Shown: positions 1 to 5,920, numbered from the stretch's first letter. The stretch is DNA of 8,231 nucleotides from Clostridia bacterium (GCA_016296675.1 JAEDIV010000121.1:1-8231), one strand, 5' to 3'. Made by a program: numbers and translations. The notes: generated by a model not told the origin, from the sequence alone.

Positions 1-887
1 GCGGCCGTACCGGCGCGGGCATGATGGATTGCAAAAAGGCTCTCGCCGCCACCGAAGGCGACATCGAAAAGGCGATCGACTTCCTTCGTGAGAAGGGCCT
101 CGCCGCTGCCGCCAAGAAGCAGAGCCGTATCGCCGCTGAAGGTCTCGTAGGCAGCTACGTTTGCAAAGAGTGCAACACCGGCGCTCTTGTCGAAGTCAAC
201 TGCGAAACCGACTTCGTTGCCAAGACTGATAAGTTCCAGGCGCTCGTCAACGACATCGCCATCCAGATCATCAAGAAGAACCCCGCCGACGTAGATGCAC
301 TGCTTGAGCAGACCTTCTACAAGGACGAGTCCACCACCATCGGCGATATGGTTAAGGCCGCTACCGCCGAAATCGGTGAGAAGATCTCCGTTCGCCGTTT
401 CGCCCGCTACGAAGCTACCGGCACCGTGGACAGCTACATCCACATGGGCGGCAAGGTTGGCGTTCTGATCGAGGCTGCAGGTGTCCTCGGCGAGAATGCT
501 GCCGAAGTCATCCATGACTGCGCGCTGCAGGTTGCCGCTGCTTCCCCCGTTGCTCCCGAGTACGTTCGCCGTGAAGAAGTTCGCGCCGATCACCTCGAGC
601 ATGAGAAGGAAATCCTCATCGCTCAGGCCCGCAACGAAGGCAAGCCCGAGAAGATCATCGAGAAGATGGTTGAAGGCCGCATCAAGAAGTTCTATCAGGA
701 CGTTTGCCTCCTCGAGCAGGCTTTCGTTAAGGACAGCGACATCTCCGTTCAGACCATGATCAACCAGAAGGCCAAGGGCCTTGAGATCGTTCGCTTCACC
801 CGCTACAAGATGGGCGACGGCCTCGAGAAGAAGGTCAACGACCTGGCTGCCGAAGTTGCCGAGCAGACCGCCAAGATGGGCCTGTAA
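1..887 (+). CDS. tsf: Elongation factor Ts, 5' end outside the window
   Basis: EF-Ts is the cytoplasmic guanine-nucleotide exchange factor that regenerates EF-Tu-GTP during translation. The reading frame is open to the window edge. Codons from base 3 read GRTGAGMMDCKKAL, the hallmark of the N-terminal UBA-like domain, so the ATG at 21 is internal and roughly a dozen residues are missing. Counting from that internal Met, the EF-Tu contact motif TDFVAKTDKF lies at about residues 63-72. It is followed by the N and C subdomains of the core and a C-terminal helical module ending in AKMGL. About 294 residues are visible, so the full protein would be near the usual ~300. Codon choice is strongly biased (GCC, AAG, CTC, ATC), as expected for a highly expressed gene. 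rpsB usually lies just upstream, but that is outside the window. A strong terminator follows at once, so tsf is the last gene of its transcript. The family call is secure. Confidence 0.97.
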   Translation, partial: GRTGAGMMDCKKALAATEGDIEKAIDFLREKGLAAAAKKQSRIAAEGLVGSYVCKECNTGALVEVNCETDFVAKTDKFQALVNDIAIQIIKKNPADVDALLEQTFYKDESTTIGDMVKAATAEIGEKISVRRFARYEATGTVDSYIHMGGKVGVLIEAAGVLGENAAEVIHDCALQVAAASPVAPEYVRREEVRADHLEHEKEILIAQARNEGKPEKIIEKMVEGRIKKFYQDVCLLEQAFVKDSDISVQTMINQKAKGLEIVRFTRYKMGDGLEKKVNDLAAEVAEQTAKMGL

Positions 888-900
888 TTCAAGCCTTTCA

Positions 901-937
901 AACCCCGGACGCAGAAATGCGTCCGGGGTTTTTTGTT
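901..937 (+). terminator. Intrinsic terminator of tsf
   Basis: A perfect 13-bp GC-rich stem (901-913 with 918-930) closes on a GAAA tetraloop and runs straight into a T-rich tail. It begins 13 bp after the tsf stop codon, which makes it a textbook Rho-independent terminator. Confidence 0.95.
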
Positions 938-976
938 TATCTTAAGAAAAAGCGCCCCGAAGAAATGGCGGGTGCT

Positions 977-1013
977 CGTAAAACAGTTAAACTAAAAATT
1001 TAACTATTTTACG
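977..1013. repeat. AT-rich imperfect palindrome
   Basis: Positions 977-991 pair with 999-1013 over 15 positions, with one C/A mismatch (984/1006) and a 7-nt spacer. The arms are mostly A/T and no T-run follows in either direction, so a terminator is unlikely. It could be an operator, a recombination or mobile-element end, or a chance AT palindrome. Its position between the tsf terminator and the ATPase island favours a role at the island edge, but that is inference. Confidence 0.5.
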
Positions 1014-1046
1014 GCATCTGTCAGACGGGGTTGGCTAAACAAAAGT

Positions 1047-1090
1047 TAGCGATACTTGGTTTGATAACCGAGTATCGCTGTTTGTTTGGT
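1047..1090. terminator. Long hairpin, possible bidirectional terminator
   Basis: Positions 1048-1061 pair with 1066-1079 over 14 bp, with a single G-U pair and a TGAT loop; 1047/1080 adds a wobble pair. A T-rich stretch broken by G (1081-1092) follows on the + strand, and an A-rich stretch (1037-1046) precedes it, so it could stop transcription from both sides. It lies about 70 bp upstream of the ATPase promoter, outside that gene's predicted transcript, and would insulate the ATPase from tsf read-through. A DNA-level role such as an operator or element end is also possible. Confidence 0.5.
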
Positions 1091-1158
1091 TTCTAAGAAT
1101 ATTTGAAGCCAGATCACTTTATTCGTTGTAAAAAGTGTAATTATTTTTCTAAAACTCG

Positions 1159-1187
1159 TTGCATTTTTTGCGATTGTGTGATATGCT
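1159..1187 (+). promoter_or_regulatory. Sigma-A-type promoter for the ATPase gene
   Basis: A -35 TTGCAT (1159-1164) is separated by 17 bp from an extended -10, TGATATGCT (1179-1187). Transcription would start near 1194 and leave a leader of about 25 nt that contains the ribosome binding site. Confidence 0.6.
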
Positions 1188-1206
1188 ATACTTGCATTAT
1201 AATGAC

Positions 1207-1212
1207 GGAGGT
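1207..1212 (+). promoter_or_regulatory. Ribosome binding site deciding the ATPase start
   Basis: GGAGGT sits 6 nt before the ATG at 1219. The frame is open upstream to a TTG at 1159, but that codon lies inside the predicted -35 box and has no Shine-Dalgarno, so 1219 is the start. Confidence 0.85.
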
Positions 1213-1218
1213 GCGTGT

Positions 1219-2517
1219 ATGTACCGGATTGCTATTGAAAAGCTATTAAAATGGAAACAAAGCAAACGCCGTAAGCCTTTGATTATCGAAGGAGCTCGTC
1301 AAGTTGGTAAGACTTGGCTAATGAAAGAATTTGGCAGGCAGGCGTATGCGGATACCGTATATATCAATTTTGACTCCAATTCCAGAATGGCAGAGTTATT
1401 TGCTTCTGATCTGGATACGGAACGTTTGATTATGGGATTGGAACTGTATGTAGGTCGCAAAATCGATCCCGACAATTCTTTGCTGATTTTTGATGAAGTG
1501 CAGGAAGTTCCAAGAGCGTTGTCGTCTCTTAAATATTTTTATGAAAATGCGCCGCAGTATCACATTGTATGCGCTGGTTCGTTGCTTGGCATTGCCTTGC
1601 AACAAGGCACATCTTTCCCTGTGGGCAAGGTGGATTTCCTAAAGCTGTATCCTCTCTCTTTCAAGGAGTTTTTGATGGCAACCGATAAAGAACGATTTGC
1701 CGAACTGCTTGATAAGCGAGACTTTCAGATGATTACAGGCTTTAAGCAGACTTATATTGATGCTTTGAAGCACTATTACTTCGTTGGCGGAATGCCCGAA
1801 GCAGTACAAAGTTTTGCAGAGAATAAAGATTTTAACGAGGTTCGTGAAATTCAAAAGCGAATCCTTGCGGCATATGAACAAGATTTCTCTAAACACGCTC
1901 CTAACGAAATTGTACCGAGACTCCGTATGCTGTGGAATAGTATCCCTTCTCAGTTGGCGAAAGAAAACAAGAAGTTTATCTACAGTCTTGTTCGTGAAGG
2001 TGCTCGTGCGAAAGACTATGAAACTGCAATTATGTGGCTAAGTGATTGCGGGCTTGTTCACAAGGTTAGCCGTGTAAATGCGGCAGGTATCCCCTTGCGG
2101 GCATATGAGGACTTGAAAGCGTTTAAGCTGTTTGCGGTAGATGTTGGTCTCCTTGGCTGTATGGCCGGACTTCGTCAGCGCACTTTGCTTGATGGCAACG
2201 ACCTTTTTGTTGAGTTCAAGGGCGCACTTACAGAACAGTATGTTTGTCAGCAGTTAAAGACTATTCAAGATTTAGACATTTACTATTACACTAACGACAG
2301 AGGTTCCTGCGAGGTTGACTTTGTTGTCGATACGGGTGAGGTGATCGTTCCCATTGAAGTAAAGGCAGAAGTGAATCTCAAAGCCAAGAGCCTTAAAACT
2401 TACCAGGAAAAATTCTCCCCCGAAGTTTCCGTTCGTACATCCATGGCGGACTACAAAAAAGAAGAATGGCTCGTTAATCTGCCGCTGTATGCGATAGATC
2501 AGATTGCAAAGATATAA
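1219..2517 (+). CDS. AAA-type ATPase with DUF4143-like C-terminal region
   Basis: This 432-residue protein belongs to the widespread AAA_14/DUF4143 family of predicted P-loop ATPases, whose cellular role is poorly defined. The N-terminal domain has a Walker A loop, GARQVGKT (25-32), a Walker B, LLIFDEVQ (88-95, with D92 E93), and a sensor-like AGSLLG (119-124). The family landmarks PLSFKEFL (145-152) and GGMPEAV (190-196) follow. The C-terminal part carries EVDFVV (365-370) and IEVK (379-382), the spacing of a PD-(D/E)xK-like fold seen in this family; whether it cuts nucleic acid is unknown. There is no signal peptide or membrane segment, so it is probably cytoplasmic. It has its own promoter and no operon partner. 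It is visibly richer in A/T and has different codon use from tsf and rplJL, which suggests transfer. It ends directly against broken coding-like sequence and no terminator follows it. The family call is firm; the function is not. Confidence 0.9.
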   Translation: MYRIAIEKLLKWKQSKRRKPLIIEGARQVGKTWLMKEFGRQAYADTVYINFDSNSRMAELFASDLDTERLIMGLELYVGRKIDPDNSLLIFDEVQEVPRALSSLKYFYENAPQYHIVCAGSLLGIALQQGTSFPVGKVDFLKLYPLSFKEFLMATDKERFAELLDKRDFQMITGFKQTYIDALKHYYFVGGMPEAVQSFAENKDFNEVREIQKRILAAYEQDFSKHAPNEIVPRLRMLWNSIPSQLAKENKKFIYSLVREGARAKDYETAIMWLSDCGLVHKVSRVNAAGIPLRAYEDLKAFKLFAVDVGLLGCMAGLRQRTLLDGNDLFVEFKGALTEQYVCQQLKTIQDLDIYYYTNDRGSCEVDFVVDTGEVIVPIEVKAEVNLKAKSLKTYQEKFSPEVSVRTSMADYKKEEWLVNLPLYAIDQIAKI

Positions 2518-2859
2518 TATCCTGCCAAGCTGGCCCTAGCCCACAAATGGGGCGGAGATGTGTGGTACAACATGTGGTATCAGGACAATCTGGATACCTT
2601 CTATCGAGAAGCGTGGGAGCTGGCACGCTTCGGCGGACGCATTCACTACCTGGGCTACCGCGATCATGCGTATGAGCCCAATCTTCCGGAAGCCTCACAG
2701 CCGGGAAAGATGGAAAAAATCGACGCATTGTCAAAGGCTGTTCAGGCGCTGGATGCTTTTCAAAAATCGCTTTCCGACAGCCGCGTTCTTCTTCTGTTCG
2801 GATGGGAAAGCGCCGCCAACCGGAAACCTTCCAACCCTGATTCCAGGAAGCTGAAATGA
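2518..2859 (+). pseudogene. Coding-like remnant of an unrecognised protein
   Basis: Immediately after the ATPase stop codon the same frame stays open for 113 codons, to a TGA at 2857-2859. The product looks like real protein: aromatic and charged segments such as DVWYNMWYQDN, then FGGRIHYLGYRDHA, and later SRVLLLFGWESAAN. GC content and codon use rise sharply compared with the ATPase. No ATG with a ribosome binding site precedes it; the first usable start is a GTG at 2560 without a convincing Shine-Dalgarno. I read it as the remaining 3' part of an older gene whose front was lost or displaced when the ATPase island arrived. I do not recognise the family. The hydrophobic LLLFGWES stretch loosely recalls large glycoside hydrolases, but that is too weak to name it. 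Confidence 0.45.
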
Positions 2860-3013
2860 AGAAATCTGCGGCCGCAGAGTTGTCTGTCGCGGACAGGATT
2901 ATCTGGGCATTCTATTGGGTGATAAGGGCGAAATCCTTGAGGCAGCGTTTACCCGCGCCGAAAGCCTTATGATCGACGGCCATGAGCACATCAAAGACGG
3001 AAAGCTTATTTAG
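2855..3013 (+). pseudogene. Second coding-like remnant, C-terminal tail
   Basis: A different frame, open from just after a TGA at 2852-2854 to a TAG at 3011-3013, encodes about 52 residues. They include GRRVVCRGQDYLGILLGDKG and end in HEHIKDGKLI. There is no start codon with a ribosome binding site, so this too looks like the tail of a lost gene, or the continuation of the preceding remnant after a frameshift near 2830-2860. The pattern of short strands and GD/DG turns resembles a small beta-barrel such as a PRC-barrel, but this is only an impression. The rplJ promoter begins 12 bp downstream. Confidence 0.3.
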
Positions 3014-3025
3014 ATAAAACTTAAC

Positions 3026-3054
3026 TTGACGAAATCGCGATATTTCTATATAAT
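3026..3054 (+). promoter_or_regulatory. Consensus promoter of the rplJ-rplL unit
   Basis: TTGACG (3026-3031), a 17-bp spacer and a perfect TATAAT (3049-3054) form a near-ideal vegetative promoter. It lies about 180 bp before rplJ, leaving a long structured leader of about 170 nt. It also shows that rplJL here does not depend on read-through from rplK-rplA. Confidence 0.9.
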
Positions 3055-3061
3055 ATATGAG

Positions 3062-3145
3062 GCTGTGAAGCAGCTGTGCCATAGACAGCGAGTGCGTTAG
3101 CGCGTAAATCCTTTGGATGCTCGCCGAGGTGCAAAGGATTTGGAT
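3062..3145 (+). ncRNA. Ribosomal protein L10 leader (autoregulatory)
   Basis: The 5' leader contains ATAGACAGCGAGTGC (3081-3095), typical of L10 leaders. A perfect 10-bp helix (3106-3115 with 3132-3141) then encloses the loop segment TGCTCGCCGAGGTG (3118-3131), whose CCGAGGT matches the conserved element in these leaders. In Bacillus subtilis the L10(L12)4 complex binds this kind of leader and attenuates rplJL transcription. The same feedback is inferred here from structure and position. A weaker helix, 3073-3077 with 3085-3089, may form part of the binding junction. Confidence 0.8.
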
Positions 3146-3164
3146 TTGAAATTGATTTTTCTGC

Positions 3165-3199
3165 CGCCCTTGCGCCTATGCGCAGGGGCGTTTCATTTG
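3165..3199 (+). terminator. Attenuator-like hairpin in the rplJ leader
   Basis: Positions 3165-3175 pair with 3180-3190 over 11 bp, with one G-U pair and a CTAT loop, followed by a modest T-rich tail (TTTCATTT). It lies between the L10-binding leader and the rplJ ribosome binding site, where a regulated terminator would be expected. The interrupted T-run makes it a weak intrinsic terminator, which suits conditional attenuation. A small CCGTC/GACGG hairpin (3200-3216) follows before the ribosome binding site. Confidence 0.6.
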
Positions 3200-3222
3200 C
3201 CGTCATTTCAGGACGGAATGTG

Positions 3223-3227
3223 AGGTG
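3223..3227 (+). promoter_or_regulatory. Ribosome binding site deciding the rplJ start
   Basis: AGGTG, within TGAGGTG, lies 7 nt before the ATG at 3235. The frame extends upstream to an ATG at 3178, but that codon sits inside the attenuator-like hairpin and would add 19 residues absent from L10 proteins. Confidence 0.8.
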
Positions 3228-3234
3228 TAGAAAA

Positions 3235-3738
3235 ATGTCCAATAAGAACATCGAAAGCAAGAAGGTCATCGTTGCCGGTATCAAAGAGAAGTTTGAGAAG
3301 GCATCTACCGTTGTGCTGGTTGACTACCGCGGTCTGACCGTGGCTGAGGATACTGCGCTGCGTAACGAATTCCGCAAGTGCGGCGTTGAGTACGCGGTTC
3401 TGAAGAACAGCATGATCGAACTGGCCGTTAAGGATACCGCTTACGGTGAGCAGATGAAGGCTTCCCTCAAGGGACCCACCGCCGTAGCCTTTGGTTACGA
3501 GGATATGATCGCTCCCGCGAAGATCGCGGTTGAATTCGGCAAGAAGTCCAAGAAGCTCGCACTCAAGTGCGGCGTTTGCGACGGCGCGTATCTCGACGCA
3601 GCCGGCGTGCAGGCTCTGGCAGATCTGCCGAGCAAGGAAGTCCTTATCGCTCGACTCATGGGCAGCATGATGAGCGCGGTATCCGGCTTCGTTCGCGTTG
3701 TGGAGGCTATCCGCAAGCAGAAGGCTGGCGAGGAATAA
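3235..3738 (+). CDS. rplJ: 50S ribosomal protein L10
   Basis: L10 anchors the L7/L12 dimers to the ribosomal stalk base and so supports factor binding and GTPase activation on the 50S subunit. The 167-residue protein has the expected length. It shows the family landmarks DYRGLTV (30-36), VLKNSM (55-60) and LKGPTAVAF (78-86), and a C-terminal helix ending in AIRKQKAGEE that would bind the L12 dimers. Codon use is strongly biased like tsf, as expected for high expression. The gene follows an L10 leader, so it is probably autoregulated, and it precedes rplL by 58 bp in the same transcript. The neighbours usually found in bacteria, rplK and rplA upstream, are absent. Confidence 0.97.
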   Translation: MSNKNIESKKVIVAGIKEKFEKASTVVLVDYRGLTVAEDTALRNEFRKCGVEYAVLKNSMIELAVKDTAYGEQMKASLKGPTAVAFGYEDMIAPAKIAVEFGKKSKKLALKCGVCDGAYLDAAGVQALADLPSKEVLIARLMGSMMSAVSGFVRVVEAIRKQKAGEE

Positions 3739-3747
3739 TCGCCGCTT
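3736..3747 (+). repeat. 12-nt repeat at the rplJ stop codon (copy 1)
   Basis: TAATCGCCGCTT, which includes the rplJ TAA stop, is identical to 4166-4177 at the rplL stop. The surrounding bases differ, so it is not simply a recent duplication of a larger block. It may be a shared mRNA processing or translation-coupling signal; chance cannot be excluded. Confidence 0.6.
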
Positions 3748-3796
3748 AACCATTTAAAAATCACATCGATATGATGAATACTTTGGAGGTAACACA

Positions 3797-4168
3797 ATGA
3801 ACGCTCAGGAAATCATTTCTGCTGTTGAGTCTATGACTATTCTCGAGCTGGCTGATCTCGTAAAGGCCATGGAAGAGAAGTTTGGCGTATCCGCCGCCGC
3901 CCCCGTTGCTGTAGCCGCTGGCCCCGCCGCCGCTGCTGAAGCTGTTGAAGAGAAGACCGAGTTCGACGTAATCCTCAAGGACGTTGGTTCCGAGAAGATC
4001 AAGGTCATCAAGGTTGTTCGTGAAGTCGTTTCCGGCCTCGGCCTCAAGGAAGCCAAGGAACTCGTTGACGGCGCTCCCAAGACCCTCAAGGAAGGCGTCA
4101 CCAAGGAAGCCGCTGAAGAGATCAAGAAGAAGTTCGAAGAAGTCGGCGCTACCGTCGAAATCAAGTAA
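3797..4168 (+). CDS. rplL: 50S ribosomal protein L7/L12
   Basis: L7/L12 forms the mobile ribosomal stalk that recruits and activates the translational GTPases; it is present as several dimers bound to L10. The 123-residue protein has the standard layout. A helical N-terminal dimerisation domain (about 1-30) is followed by an Ala/Val/Pro-rich hinge (about 33-50, including SAAAPVAVAAGPAAAAEA). The globular C-terminal domain (about 55-123) contains KIKVIKVVR, GLGLKEAKELV and the end EVGATVEIK. The ATG has a GGAGGT (3785-3790) 6 nt upstream, stronger than that of rplJ, which fits the higher stoichiometry of L12. A strong terminator follows, where rpoB stands in most bacteria. Confidence 0.97.
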   Translation: MNAQEIISAVESMTILELADLVKAMEEKFGVSAAAPVAVAAGPAAAAEAVEEKTEFDVILKDVGSEKIKVIKVVREVVSGLGLKEAKELVDGAPKTLKEGVTKEAAEEIKKKFEEVGATVEIK

Positions 4169-4177
4169 TCGCCGCTT
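4166..4177 (+). repeat. 12-nt repeat at the rplL stop codon (copy 2)
   Basis: This is identical to the sequence spanning the rplJ stop codon at 3736-3747. It lies just before the rplL terminator hairpin. Confidence 0.6.
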
Positions 4178-4189
4178 TTCGGTCAAAAG

Positions 4190-4222
4190 CACCTCTGCAT
4201 TTTATGCGGAGGTGTTTTTTTT
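4190..4222 (+). terminator. Intrinsic terminator of rplJL
   Basis: An 11-bp stem (4190-4200 with 4204-4214, one G-U pair, TTT loop) is followed by eight consecutive T residues. The A-run just upstream (4185-4188) can pair with the T-run, so it could also act on the opposite strand. It closes the operon 21 bp after rplL. Confidence 0.95.
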
Positions 4223-4281
4223 GCGCCGATCCTTCCCCCATATTCCTTCATCCAATTGTCCAAAAATACGCATATTATTGC

Positions 4282-4310
4282 TTGACTGGATAGGACAACA
4301 GTGTTAAAAT
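4282..4310 (+). promoter_or_regulatory. Promoter of the LRR protein gene
   Basis: TTGACT (4282-4287), a 17-bp spacer and TAAAAT (4305-4310) preceded by TGT give an extended -10 promoter. The expected start is near 4317, about 30 nt before the ATG. A 6-bp inverted repeat, TTGTCC (4256-4261) and GGACAA (4293-4298), places one arm in the spacer and could be an operator, but it is short. Confidence 0.7.
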
Positions 4311-4346
4311 TATAATGAATTAATATGTAGAAAAGGAAGTCTTAAA

Positions 4347-5441
4347 ATGAACAAATGGACTCGTTTGGCAGTATGTTTTGCCCTCGTCATGTTCTGCGGA
4401 TTGTTTGCGCTGCTCGCAACGGATGCAGGCATTTCCATCGGCAGTGCCGAGGCAAATGGACAGGTACTGGATTTGTCCGATGTTGCTTCTGACCAGCTGG
4501 ATGCAAAAATCGAAGAGATCAAACAGCTTGGAAATGTAGACAAGATCCTCTTAATGGACGAAAACGGAAAAAGTCAGCTTTCTCCCAAGGACGTCAAAAA
4601 GCTGATGGATGCAATGCCTGGCGTTTTTGTGGACTATTCCTTTGAACTGTACGGAAAAACGCTGAGCACTTCCGATGAAAGAATTGAATATGTAAAAGTC
4701 AGAATCGGCAATGAAGGCGTTGAGAAGATCCGCGAAGCGCTGGATATCCTTCCCAACTGCACCTATTTCCTGCTGGACGACTGCGGCATCGATAACAAGA
4801 CCATGGGTCAGCTCAGAGAAGATTACCCGGATACGAAAATCGTATGGCGCATCTATATCATCAATTACAGCGTCCTTACAGATACCGAAATGATCCACTG
4901 CAACGAGGTAAGAGATCAGGATACCGAAGGTCTTCACTATTGTAATGACGTTATGTATCTTGACCTGGGACACACCAAGTATATGACGGACATCAGCTTT
5001 ATCAGCAAAATGCCGAAACTCAAAATCGCCATTATTGTTGACAGTTCTCCGACCACTTTAGAGCCCTTCGCCAACTGTCCGGATCTGGAGAGACTGGAAA
5101 TCGTCAACTGCAAGTATATTACCGATCTTTCTCCTTTAAAGAACTGCACAAAGCTTAAGGGTCTGAACATGAGCAGTGCATTCGGCATCACGGATATTAC
5201 GCCTCTGTATGAACTTCAGAATCTGGAGCGCCTCTATCTTGGCGCCAGCAAAATTACCAAAGAACAGTATAAGGAAGCCTGCGAGAAGCTGCCCAACTGC
5301 TGGATTACGAATTACGCAAAAGAATACAGAAGCGTCAGCGGCAACTACGCAGTCGGCTGGAGACTGGAGCTTGACGGATCGAAATCTGACTGGTATCTTG
5401 AAGTCCGAGAGATCTTCCAATACGACAAACCCAAGCACTGA
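4347..5441 (+). CDS. Secreted leucine-rich-repeat protein
   Basis: This 364-residue protein is probably exported and of unknown ligand. Residues 7-24 form a hydrophobic signal segment after a short MNKWTR basic start. AEA at 34-36 is a plausible signal peptidase I site, and the Cys at 17 lacks a lipobox, so it is probably not a lipoprotein. The middle part (about 90-170) includes LPNCTYFLLDDC and YPDTKIVWRI. Irregular SDS22-like leucine-rich repeats follow (about 200-310): YLDLGHTKYMTDISFI, LERLEIVNCKYITDLSPL, LKGLNMSSAFGITDITPL and LERLYLGASKIT. This build (LRRs after a PDxKxVW-type stretch) is familiar from exported LRR proteins of gut Clostridia. They are thought to mediate protein binding, though direct data are scarce. 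It has AGGAAG (4334-4339) before the ATG, its own promoter, a double TGATAA stop and its own terminator, so it is monocistronic. Confidence 0.8.
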   Translation: MNKWTRLAVCFALVMFCGLFALLATDAGISIGSAEANGQVLDLSDVASDQLDAKIEEIKQLGNVDKILLMDENGKSQLSPKDVKKLMDAMPGVFVDYSFELYGKTLSTSDERIEYVKVRIGNEGVEKIREALDILPNCTYFLLDDCGIDNKTMGQLREDYPDTKIVWRIYIINYSVLTDTEMIHCNEVRDQDTEGLHYCNDVMYLDLGHTKYMTDISFISKMPKLKIAIIVDSSPTTLEPFANCPDLERLEIVNCKYITDLSPLKNCTKLKGLNMSSAFGITDITPLYELQNLERLYLGASKITKEQYKEACEKLPNCWITNYAKEYRSVSGNYAVGWRLELDGSKSDWYLEVREIFQYDKPKH

Positions 5442-5460
5442 TAATCTTGTCATCCACAAA

Positions 5461-5492
5461 GCAGGAGCATTTTCATCCGCTCCTGCATTTTT
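5461..5492 (+). terminator. Intrinsic terminator after the LRR gene
   Basis: A perfect 8-bp stem (5461-5468 with 5479-5486) with a 10-nt loop is followed by ATTTTT. It lies 19 bp after the stop codon and separates the LRR gene from the next operon. Confidence 0.8.
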
Positions 5493-5536
5493 AAAATCAA
5501 AAACAGGTATAAATACAAGTTCCGGAGGATATAATA

Positions 5537-5902
5537 ATGCATGATGATGTAACAACCGTAAGTCAGCTGAAGGATGCAATTCACGCCATGTGCCTTAAGA
5601 AGGGCTGGGGCGGCGAGACGGGCGTTCAGAATCCGCAGCACGTCGCGATGGCAATGACGGTTGAAATGAGCGAACTGCTTGAACATTTTCAGTGGCTCGA
5701 TCCTGACGGCGTACAGGCGCTTCTGGATGGAAAAGACGAAAAAAGGAAACAGAAGATCGCGGAGGAATATGCAGACGTCATGATGTACGGGCTTCAGCTG
5801 ATGTGGAGCCTGGATATCGACGTGGCGCATGAAATCGAGAGAAAAATCGATATCGTTCTTAAGCGGGATGCTTCCTGGAAGGCGGACGTCCCGCATACCT
5901 GA
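5537..5902 (+). CDS. MazG-like nucleotide pyrophosphohydrolase
   Basis: This small 121-residue all-alpha NTP pyrophosphatase resembles the dCTP pyrophosphatase (DCTPP1/RS21-C6) branch of the MazG superfamily. These enzymes hydrolyse (d)NTPs to (d)NMP and pyrophosphate, often cleaning the pool of unwanted or modified nucleotides. The Mg2+-binding ExxE...ExxD signature is intact: E43 and E46 in VEMSELLEHFQW, and E77 and D80 in EEYADVMMYG. The preceding NPQHVAMAM and the later DIDVAHEIERKIDI are also typical of the family. The substrate cannot be read from sequence. A strong GGAGG (5524-5528) lies 8 nt before the ATG. A possible TATAAA at 5508-5513 has no good -35, so the promoter is uncertain. 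The GuaA-like gene starts 18 bp downstream and is very likely cotranscribed. Confidence 0.88.
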   Translation: MHDDVTTVSQLKDAIHAMCLKKGWGGETGVQNPQHVAMAMTVEMSELLEHFQWLDPDGVQALLDGKDEKRKQKIAEEYADVMMYGLQLMWSLDIDVAHEIERKIDIVLKRDASWKADVPHT

Positions 5903-5911
5903 TTGTATGTG

Positions 5912-5916
5912 GGAGG
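5912..5916 (+). promoter_or_regulatory. Ribosome binding site deciding the GuaA-like start
   Basis: GGAGG within GGGAGGG lies 4 nt before the ATG at 5921. The frame is open back to a TTG at 5903, directly after the stop of the preceding gene, and includes a GTG at 5909, but neither has a Shine-Dalgarno. Homology to the GMP synthetase N terminus begins just after the ATG. Confidence 0.75.
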
Positions 5917-5920
5917 GCAT

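Noticed and set aside
977..1090. CRISPR array or tandem repeat
   Set aside because: The two palindromes are unrelated to each other and there are no regularly spaced repeats anywhere in the window.
1198..1203. TATAAT as the -10 box of the ATPase gene
   Set aside because: It would start transcription inside or after the ribosome binding site at 1207-1212; the extended -10 at 1179-1187 with a 17-bp spacer fits better.
1159..1218. Upstream TTG start that would lengthen the ATPase by 20 residues
   Set aside because: The codon lies in the predicted -35 box with no Shine-Dalgarno; GGAGGT is placed correctly for the ATG at 1219.
2856..2972. Small ATG-initiated frame of 38 codons within the remnant region
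   Set aside because: No ribosome binding site and an unlikely composition; the alternative frame ending at 3013 looks more coding-like.
3208..3753. 181-codon open frame on the - strand across rplJ
   Set aside because: It is fully antisense to an unambiguous L10 gene, has no recognisable domain, and arises from the strong codon bias of rplJ.
4311..4316. TATAAT as the -10 box of the LRR gene
   Set aside because: The spacer from TTGACT would be 23 bp; TAAAAT at 4305-4310 gives 17 bp and a TG extension.
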